Virus record (IMG/VR): IMGVR_UViG_3300025889_000269
Location: 1-40,947 of that record
Source of the DNA: a virus
Strand: one strand, 5' to 3'
DNA: 40,947 nt
In this document: positions 30,518-36,813 of the stretch, piece by piece
How the letters are laid out: every line of letters begins with the position of its first letter
How positions within the stretch are numbered: position 1 is the stretch's first letter
Notes under the pieces: generated by a model
The model's database searches: none
The model's input: the letters and a program-made list of their open reading frames with translations, nothing else
What the model was told of the DNA's origin: nothing
Translations under genes and position numbers: made by a program

Positions 30518-32461
30518 ATGACGGAGACACTGTTGCACTTGGATGTCGAGACGGTCGCCGTTCTCGACCTCAACAAGACGGGAGCCTACCGGTACGCTCA
30601 AGACAAAGACACGGATTGCATCATGGCTTTCTGTGCCTTTGGCGAGACGGGCAAAGTCCGTGGCTGGCTCCCGTCCATGCCGGTCCCCGACGAGATCATC
30701 GCGCATGTCCAGGCTGGCGGCAAAGTCGCCGCTTGGAACGCGCAGTTTGAGCGGTTGATCTGGAAATATGTCTTGGGCCCGAAACACAACTGGCCCGACA
30801 TCAAACCCGAGCAATTCGTCTGCACGATGGCGCAAGCTGCCTATTGGGGGCTGCCGCTGTCGTTGGACATGGCATCAGACGCACTGGGCGGGCCCCCAAA
30901 AGACAAAGAGGGGCACTCGTTAATGCTCCGCATGTCTCGGCCCCGTAAGACAAACAAAGACGGCACACATGAATGGTGGCACTTGGACGATCCGCAGCGA
31001 TACGCCCGTCTCCAAGATTACTGTGCCCAAGACGTCGAAGCGGAGCGGGGTATTTGTTATCAAATCCCACCGCTGCCGCCCGAGGAAGTAAAAGTCTATC
31101 AGGTAGACCAACGCCTCAACGACCGGGGGGTGTTCCTAGACCAAGACCTAGTGACCGCCATGTCTCGGTACGCCGACGCGTCTAAGAAGAAACTCGACGC
31201 CCGGATGGCTCAAATCACTGATGGCGAAGTCACGACCTGTTCTCAGGTGGGCAAACTCTTGGATTTTGTTCGCAAGAGTTATCCGGGGGTGAACTCTCTT
31301 GATAAGGCAAACATGGCGAAAGCCTTAAAGTCGCCACATTTGACCGGGGCGGCGAGACGCGCTGTAGAACTGCGCCAGATCGCGGCCAAGTCTTCAACTG
31401 CCAAACTGACCGCCATGCTCAACTGTGTCGGCGAGGGGTCTCGGGTCCGTGGGATGCTTCAATACTACGGCGCTTTTAGGACCGGGAGACACGCGGGCAG
31501 ACTGATCCAACCCCAGAACATGCCGCGCGGCGAGATCAAAGATGTGGACCGCGCGATTAGCTGGATGCTCAGAGGGGTGGACGCCGACATGATCGAACTC
31601 ACGTTCGGGCCGGTTATGTCTGTCGTGTCTTCGTGTCTCAGGGGGTGTCTGGCCGCGCCTAACAATATGTCGCTAACTGTGGTCGATTTCTCGCAGATCG
31701 AAGCGAGAGTGTTGGCGTGGGAAGCTGACCAGCAAGACATCTTGAATGTCTTCGCCAACGGTGAAGACGTGTATGTCTACGACGCCACTCAGATCGGATC
31801 GGACAACCGCGCCTTGGGCAAAGTCTGTCGTCTCGGTCTCGGCTACGGCATGGGAGCGAACAAATTCGTCGAGACGGCGCTGGGGTACGGTCTCACCTTG
31901 GAGACAGAGTTTGCCGCCGAAGTGGTCTCGGGCTGGCGTAAAGCCAACCCCTACATCGTGGGGTTTTGGTACGACTGCCAAGAAGCTGCCATCAAGGCCA
32001 TCGAAAGCAAACGCAACGCTCTCCGGCCCAAAATCTACAACGTCGGCAAGGTCGATTACGCCATGATGGGGAGCAATCTGGTCTGTCGGCTGCCATCGGG
32101 GCGGTATCTGGTTTACCGAGAGGCTCAGATCGAACACGACGAGAAGAACCGGCCCAGAGTTACTTATATGGGGGTCAACCAGTACACCCGGAAATGGGAA
32201 CGCCAAGACACATGGGGCGGGAAACTCGTCGAGAACATCACTCAGGCTATCGCCCGAGACCTGATGATCGCCGCGCTGCTGCGTCTCGACAAAGCCGGGT
32301 ACAGGATTTTGCTGACTGTGCATGACGAACTGATCGTCGAGACAGACGCAGACATCGACCACCTAAAAAACATCAAAGACATCATCCGTATCAACCCGGC
32401 TTGGGCAGACGGTCTCCCAACCGACTGCGAAGGCTGGGTCGGGACCAGATATAGGAAATAA
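30518..32461 (+). CDS. DNA polymerase I family polymerase with 3'-5' exonuclease, 647 aa
   Basis: ATG 30518 gives the start MTETLLHLDVET; the frame is open upstream without a better start. Exonuclease: Asp9 and Glu11 (LDVET), NAQFERL (about 74-80), and YCAQDVEAE with Asp172. Polymerase: motif A VVDFSQIEARVL (Asp390), motif B with Lys435 in GKVCRLGLGYGMG and motif C TVHDELIVE (about 601-609). Shorter than E. coli Pol I because the 5'-3' exonuclease domain is absent, as in T7-type polymerases. It is the replicative enzyme of the phage, beside its SSB and primase-helicase. Confidence 0.93.
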   Translation: MTETLLHLDVETVAVLDLNKTGAYRYAQDKDTDCIMAFCAFGETGKVRGWLPSMPVPDEIIAHVQAGGKVAAWNAQFERLIWKYVLGPKHNWPDIKPEQFVCTMAQAAYWGLPLSLDMASDALGGPPKDKEGHSLMLRMSRPRKTNKDGTHEWWHLDDPQRYARLQDYCAQDVEAERGICYQIPPLPPEEVKVYQVDQRLNDRGVFLDQDLVTAMSRYADASKKKLDARMAQITDGEVTTCSQVGKLLDFVRKSYPGVNSLDKANMAKALKSPHLTGAARRAVELRQIAAKSSTAKLTAMLNCVGEGSRVRGMLQYYGAFRTGRHAGRLIQPQNMPRGEIKDVDRAISWMLRGVDADMIELTFGPVMSVVSSCLRGCLAAPNNMSLTVVDFSQIEARVLAWEADQQDILNVFANGEDVYVYDATQIGSDNRALGKVCRLGLGYGMGANKFVETALGYGLTLETEFAAEVVSGWRKANPYIVGFWYDCQEAAIKAIESKRNALRPKIYNVGKVDYAMMGSNLVCRLPSGRYLVYREAQIEHDEKNRPRVTYMGVNQYTRKWERQDTWGGKLVENITQAIARDLMIAALLRLDKAGYRILLTVHDELIVETDADIDHLKNIKDIIRINPAWADGLPTDCEGWVGTRYRK

Positions 32462-32464
32462 CAC

Positions 32465-32683
32465 ATGAGAAATGTATTTAAGACACCCCGAGACCCATAC
32501 GAAGACAAGAAGAAGCCCAAACCCGAGAGGGACTATTCGGGACAAGCCAAGACACGGATATGTCTCAAGTGCCGCCGGAGTTTCTTTAGTGAATGGATCG
32601 GGCAACGCATCTGCGGATCATGCAAAGACACCGGGATTTTCGGATCAATGGTCGCCGAGAGTTATTCTGTGGGGCACAAGTGA
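32465..32683 (+). CDS. Zinc-ribbon protein, 72 aa
   Basis: CLKCRRSFFSEWIGQRICGSC forms one four-cysteine zinc ribbon (CxxC-x14-CxxC), similar to small FmdB- or transcription-factor-like ribbons. The N terminus is Lys/Arg/Pro-rich and presumably contacts nucleic acid. Starts 3 bp after the polymerase stop and overlaps the next start (TGATG). Likely a small regulator or processivity accessory protein. Confidence 0.68.
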   Translation: MRNVFKTPRDPYEDKKKPKPERDYSGQAKTRICLKCRRSFFSEWIGQRICGSCKDTGIFGSMVAESYSVGHK

Positions 32684-32895
32684 TGAAAAAACCTGTCGCT
32701 ATCTGGACCCGCTACGACGACGGATCGCTGGATTATTGTTTGGTCGAGGAAATTAAATTTCTCGGGGGCACACCTTCTGTGGGCCCTATTGGCAGACTTC
32801 TGCGGGAACTGGGGCGAAGGCTCTACGTCTTTGTCGGCCCTGTCGGCTATTGCGCCAAACACTTAAAGACATTACTCTTAAAACCCTTCGCTTAA
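32683..32895 (+). CDS. Small hypothetical protein, 70 aa
   Basis: ATG 32683 overlaps the preceding stop (TGATG). Begins MKKPVAIWTRYDDGSLDYCL; later LLRELGRRLYVFVGPVGYCA, with two cysteines and a basic end. No membrane segment and no family. It closes this part of the operon before a GC-rich hairpin. Confidence 0.5.
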   Translation: MKKPVAIWTRYDDGSLDYCLVEEIKFLGGTPSVGPIGRLLRELGRRLYVFVGPVGYCAKHLKTLLLKPFA

Positions 32896-32902
32896 ACGGC
32901 AA

Positions 32903-32932
32903 GAGGCCCGGGGGAACCACTCCCCGGGCCTC
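32903..32932 (+). terminator. 11-bp GC-rich hairpin, possible terminator
   Basis: GAGGCCCGGGG (32903-32913) pairs perfectly with CCCCGGGCCTC (32922-32932) over an 8-base loop, followed by AAAACAC rather than a U-run. It could terminate partially or stabilise the upstream mRNA ahead of the primase-helicase unit. Confidence 0.6.
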
Positions 32933-32965
32933 AAAACACTCGAAAGACAATGAAAGGAACCTCCA

Positions 32966-33037
32966 ATGCCCGGCCTAAATATACCCTCACCGACTGTTGG
33001 CGACAACCCTCAAAACTTATCATTTTTGGGGGCGTGA
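32966..33037 (+). CDS. 23-aa leader peptide before the primase-helicase gene
   Basis: ATG 32966 sits behind GAAAGGAACCTCCA, among the best ribosome sites in this part of the window. It encodes a 23-residue peptide (MPGLNIPSPTVGDNPQNLSF and three more) ending at TGA 33035-33037, one base before the ATG of the primase-helicase. That geometry suggests translational coupling; the peptide itself may have no other role. Confidence 0.5.
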   Translation: MPGLNIPSPTVGDNPQNLSFLGA

Positions 33038-33038
33038 A

Positions 33039-35372
33039 ATGGGCGGTGAAAACGTGGTAACAATGGCGAAGCGGGTCGATCTCACGAACGAAGACTTCCT
33101 CAAAGGCATCTTCGGTAACGAATGGGAACGGGCCCACGTTACGAGTTTCAAAGAAGACCCGTATGATCTGGATAATCTGGGTCTCAGGCACTACTGGGGC
33201 GGCGGCCCCGCGAAGACACAACTTCCGTACTGTCTCGGGGATCGGAACACATATTTTGTGATCTCCCTGTTTGAACTGGCGGAAGACGGCAAAGCCCGCC
33301 GCCGCAAAGACCTCCACGACGCAACGTATGTGATAACCATTGATGACGTTCACGACAAAGTCCCGGCGGAGAATATCAAAAACCTACCAGAGCCGAGTTA
33401 TATCTTGGAGACGTCGTCGGGTAACGAGCAATGGGGCTTCATCCTTGAGACACCGGAGACACGGCAAGAACGGGTAGACGCGCTCTTAAATGGGCTGGTT
33501 GCTGCTGGGATCGCTGATGACATGAAAGACCCCGGCATGAAAGGCGTCACCCGATATGTTCGGCTGCCTGTCGGGTCAAACACCAAAAAGAAATACGGCA
33601 AACCCTTCAAGTGTAAACTCACGAAATGGGAACCGGATTTGAAACACCGGCTGGAAGATTTGGCCCGGCCCTTTGGGATCGACGTGACGAATGTCTCAGC
33701 CAAGACGTCTAAGTACGGTTCCGGGATCGACGAAGACAAAGACCCGATTGTGCCCCTACTGTCTCAGGTCGGGATTTTCAAAGGCAAGATCAAACCCGAC
33801 ACCTACGACATCGAGTGCCCTTGGGTGCATGAGCATACCGGCGCGGCTGATAGCGGCGCGGCGTATCTGTCTCCGTTCGGGTTTAGGTGCCACCACGGGC
33901 ACTGTGAGCAACGCCACTACGGCGACCTGATCGACCACATTGACGCCAAATTGCCCGGCTCAAAGAAGTCTGTCGAGTGGGCTCAGATGGTGCATGAGTT
34001 TGACGAGAATAACCGCTGGCCCTTTGAGATCGCGCAGACATGGAAAGACAGGGAAACCATTGAGGCGCATCGGGGCTGGTTGGCGCATTTACAGGTTTTG
34101 GACCCGCTACAATATGACAGGTTGGTAGACAAGTGGGATGTTCTCTGTGGGGTGCCCGAAAGTGTCATACAAGACATTGAAGACGCCGCCGAGACAGAGC
34201 GTGTCCACAAGTCCACCGGGGGGCTGGTTATCACCCGCCCCGGCGAATGGTCAGGTAAGACCCCTCCGCAGCGTGAGTGGGTGGTGGAAGATTGGCTGCC
34301 CAAAGGCAAGGTCACGTCTCTGTATGGAGACGGGGGCTTGGGTAAGACACTGGTCGCGCAAATGTTGGCGACCTGTCTCTCTGTTGGTGGCGATTGGCTC
34401 GGCGAGAAAACTCAGAAGTCCCGGGTACTGGCGGTGCTGTGTGAAGACGACGCGGATGAAATCTGGCGGCGTCAGGATGACATTAACAACCACTATGTCT
34501 TGGACATGAATACATGGGACGGGCCAGACAAAGACACGCTGGCCTATATGTGCCGCGAAGGCGAAGATAACTTATTGATGACGTTTGACGGCTCCGGCAT
34601 CGGAACTCTCACGGATTTCTGGGTAAACCTCCGAGACGCGGCTGTTGCGATGAAAGCGGATGTAATTGTTTTGGACACGCTGGCTGATGTATTCGGCGGC
34701 AACGAAGTGTCTCGGCTGGAAGTCAGACAGTTTGTGCAACGGGCGCTCTTGGGTCTCGCCCAAGACATAAATGGCTCCGTCTTGTTCCTAGCCCACCCGT
34801 CTCAAGCCGGTAAGTCCTCCGGGCAAGGTTTCTCAGGTTCAACTGCTTGGAACAACTCTGTCAGGAGTAGGTGGTATCTTTCTTCGATGGACGACAACGA
34901 TCCGTCAGGGGTTTTAGGGGGCCGAAACAACTTGAGGCGCTTGTCTCGGGTCAAGTCCAACTATTCGGCGTCAGGCTCAGAGACAGACAAAATCTTGGAA
35001 TGGGACAAGGGGGCTTTCAAGGTAGTGCGCCAAGTCACTGCCGGGGAAATCGACCCGATCACAGGCAAGACAGAAGCCGAGACCGAGATCGAAGGCATTA
35101 TCGAAGACGGGATCATATTGGCCGAAGACAAGAAACACGCGCTGTCGTTCTCCAAGAAAGCCGGTCACGACAAGTGGCTCCCGGCGTGGTGTAAGGCTCG
35201 GGTTCACCGGGCACAGGTCTATCGTTTGGACGAGATCGAATTGGTCATGGAGCGGATGCGCGAGAGGGGCGAATTGGATACCGGCGATCTGGGCTGGAAG
35301 ACACCGACGGGGCGCTCGGGTCAGGGTGTTGTGGTTGTTTCCCGGGCGCAGATGCCAAATCCTTTCGATTGA
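33039..35372 (+). CDS. RepB-type primase fused to RecA/DnaB-fold helicase, 777 aa
   Basis: I chose ATG 33039; ATG 33063 is the alternative. The N-terminal half holds VITIDDVHDKVPAENIKN and SYILETSSGNEQWGFILETP followed by KGVTRYVRLPVGSNTKKKYG, like the RepB-type primase of phages and mobile elements. PWVHEHTGAADSGAAYLSPF and CHHGHCEQRHYGD look like a zinc- or substrate-binding middle segment. The C-terminal half is a RepA-like hexameric ATPase: Walker A YGDGGLGKT (about residue 430), VLCEDDADEIWRRQ, and Walker B VIVLDTLADVFGG (about 543). Iterons follow immediately downstream, so it may act as initiator as well as primase-helicase. Confidence 0.82.
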   Translation: MGGENVVTMAKRVDLTNEDFLKGIFGNEWERAHVTSFKEDPYDLDNLGLRHYWGGGPAKTQLPYCLGDRNTYFVISLFELAEDGKARRRKDLHDATYVITIDDVHDKVPAENIKNLPEPSYILETSSGNEQWGFILETPETRQERVDALLNGLVAAGIADDMKDPGMKGVTRYVRLPVGSNTKKKYGKPFKCKLTKWEPDLKHRLEDLARPFGIDVTNVSAKTSKYGSGIDEDKDPIVPLLSQVGIFKGKIKPDTYDIECPWVHEHTGAADSGAAYLSPFGFRCHHGHCEQRHYGDLIDHIDAKLPGSKKSVEWAQMVHEFDENNRWPFEIAQTWKDRETIEAHRGWLAHLQVLDPLQYDRLVDKWDVLCGVPESVIQDIEDAAETERVHKSTGGLVITRPGEWSGKTPPQREWVVEDWLPKGKVTSLYGDGGLGKTLVAQMLATCLSVGGDWLGEKTQKSRVLAVLCEDDADEIWRRQDDINNHYVLDMNTWDGPDKDTLAYMCREGEDNLLMTFDGSGIGTLTDFWVNLRDAAVAMKADVIVLDTLADVFGGNEVSRLEVRQFVQRALLGLAQDINGSVLFLAHPSQAGKSSGQGFSGSTAWNNSVRSRWYLSSMDDNDPSGVLGGRNNLRRLSRVKSNYSASGSETDKILEWDKGAFKVVRQVTAGEIDPITGKTEAETEIEGIIEDGIILAEDKKHALSFSKKAGHDKWLPAWCKARVHRAQVYRLDEIELVMERMRERGELDTGDLGWKTPTGRSGQGVVVVSRAQMPNPFD

Positions 35373-35430
35373 TGGGGTCGGGTTTTCCCCGTAATTCACA
35401 GGGTAATACATAACTTGTTGTTAGGTTGGG

Positions 35431-35466
35431 GAAACCCCATGTCTCGGATGCGGGGTTTTCTCTTGT
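35431..35466 (+). terminator. Terminator after the primase-helicase gene
   Basis: GAAACCCC (35431-35438) pairs with GGGGTTTTC (35452-35460) over a short inner stem (AT...AT), followed by TCTTGTC. It ends the rightward early operon about 60 bp after the last stop codon. Confidence 0.6.
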
Positions 35467-35585
35467 CTCAGATGGGGTTTTTGGGGGGTGGGTGGTGCTA
35501 CAGTTTTTAACAGTTTGTGATGTGCTGGGTGTTGTTTTTAGGGCGGATTTACAAGATGTAGCATAACAAAACGTATTTTTTCTCG

Positions 35586-35739
35586 ACATGGTTCACGACA
35601 TGGTTGCTACATGGTTACAAGGTTAAGGGTTAAGTCATTGAAATCATTACGACATGGTTCATTTTCGACATGGTTCCGACATGGTTACATGGATAAGGGC
35701 TAAGTCATTGATTTTAAAGCTACATGGTTCGACATGGTT
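35586..35739. repeat. Iteron array, replication-origin candidate
   Basis: The 8-mer ACATGGTT occurs at 35586, 35598, 35609, 35652, 35668, 35679, 35722 and 35732, with a degenerate ACATGGAT at 35687. Within clusters the spacing is mostly 8-12 bases (one 16), roughly one helical turn. Two clusters end in a second shared element, TAAGGGYTAAGTCATTGA (starting at about 35624 and 35694), which makes a larger repeat unit of about 65-70 bp. The block is AT-rich relative to its surroundings and directly follows the RepB-type primase-helicase. Origin of replication is the most economical reading; a pac or partition site is possible. Confidence 0.7.
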
Positions 35740-35747
35740 GGTCAAAA

Positions 35748-35813
35748 CGCCTTGACGTCCCCGGTGGCACCCCCCATAGAGGGGTGGGGTGCCTCCCGGG
35801 GGGACGTTAGGCG
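35748..35813. repeat. Long imperfect inverted repeat
   Basis: CGCCTTGACGTCCCCGG... (from 35748) faces ...CCGGGGGGACGTTAGGCG (to 35813) with an inner GGCACCCC/GGGGTGCC pair and a short AT-containing loop. About 25 of 28 stem positions pair. It follows the iterons and may be a terminator in both directions or a cruciform of the origin. Confidence 0.6.
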
Positions 35814-35850
35814 GCGAGTATAACTATGTGTTATCTAACGAAGTGTGATA

Positions 35851-35934
35851 ATTTTCGTACCTCGTACAATCTCGGAAATTTTGGAATTTTCGTACCGCGT
35901 ACAATCTCCGAATTTTCGTACCTCGTACAATCTT
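35851..35934. repeat. Three 23-bp GTAC-type direct repeats
   Basis: ATTTTCGTACCTCGTACAATC and two near-copies start at 35851, 35886 and 35912; the middle copy reads CCGCG where the others read CCTCG. Each unit holds GTAC-N3-GTAC, itself a small dyad. The spacing is 35 and 26 bases. These could be binding sites for a dimeric regulator or a second class of origin repeat. Confidence 0.65.
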
Positions 35935-35939
35935 TGAAA

Positions 35940-36813
35940 TCAGGCGCGGCGGCGGAGGGGCAGGCCTCGCTCCCGCCCGGGCCCGCGCGGCGGCCGCGCG
36001 TGTCTCAAGACGGCGTCTCGCCGTCTCGGCCCGAGACCGAGACGGCGAGACGCCGCCCCGGGCGTTAAAACTAAAACCGCCGCGCGACGTTCCGGCGTCA
36101 AAAATCTTACGACCCGGCCCCGGTTTTTTTTCTCGATCTCGACCCGGCGGCGCTCGACCTCGACCCGGTCGCCGATCTCGACCTCGACCCGGCGGCGCTC
36201 GACCTCGACCCGGCGGCGCTCGACCTCGACCCGGTCGCCGATCTCGACCCGGCGGCGCTCGACCCGGTCGCCGATCTCGACCCGGCGGCGCTCGACCCGG
36301 TCGCCGATCTCGACCCGGTCGCCGCCCCGGGGCCGACGTGCCCGGGCCCGCCGCCGATCTCGACCTCGACCCGGTCGCCGACCTCGACCCGGTCGCCGAC
36401 CTCGACCCGGTCGCCGACCTCGACCCGGTCGCCGACCTCGACCCGGTCGCCGCCCCGGGGCCGACGTGCCCGGGCCCGCCGCCGACGGCGGGGCCGGGAT
36501 AGGGCCGCCCGCCCTCGGCGGCGTCTCTCGCCGATCTCGCCGCCCCGGGGCCCGCCGCGCGACGTCGAGCGGGGCGAGAGACGCCCAAAAATGGCCCGCC
36601 AAGGGCCGACAAGGGCCCGCCGGGGCCTCGACCCGCCCCGGGGCCCTCTCGGCCCCGTGCGGGTAAAAAAAAGGGCCCCGGGTCTCTCGACCCGGGGCCC
36701 TCGGCGGGCGTCTTATTTTTTCCGACCTCGACGCCGTCGCCGGGCGACGTGCCCGACCTCGGCGCATAGGGCCCCGACCAAAACGGCGAGGGCCCCAAGG
36801 GCCGCCGGTATAA
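35940..36813. repeat. GC-rich low-complexity intergenic DNA
   Basis: About 870 bp with no credible gene. An 18-bp unit CTCGACCCGGTCGCCGAC is repeated in tandem (36365-36452, four full copies and one partial). A 47-bp segment at 36311-36357 recurs exactly at 36439-36485. From 36130 to 36310 the same words (CTCGACC, CCGGCGGCG, GATCTCGAC) are shuffled irregularly. Long open frames here arise because the repeats lack stop codons. The terminator of the leftward CobT-like gene lies inside at 36665-36700. Confidence 0.7.
36665..36700 (-). terminator. Intrinsic terminator of the CobT-like gene
   Basis: On the minus strand GGGCCCCGGGT pairs perfectly with ACCCGGGGCCC (11 bp) over a 6-base loop, followed by eight T. 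It lies about 110 bp after the stop of the CobT-like gene. Confidence 0.88.

Noticed and set aside
36365-36452. CRISPR-like array of 18-bp repeats
   Set aside because: The units are directly joined without unique spacers, so it is a simple tandem repeat.
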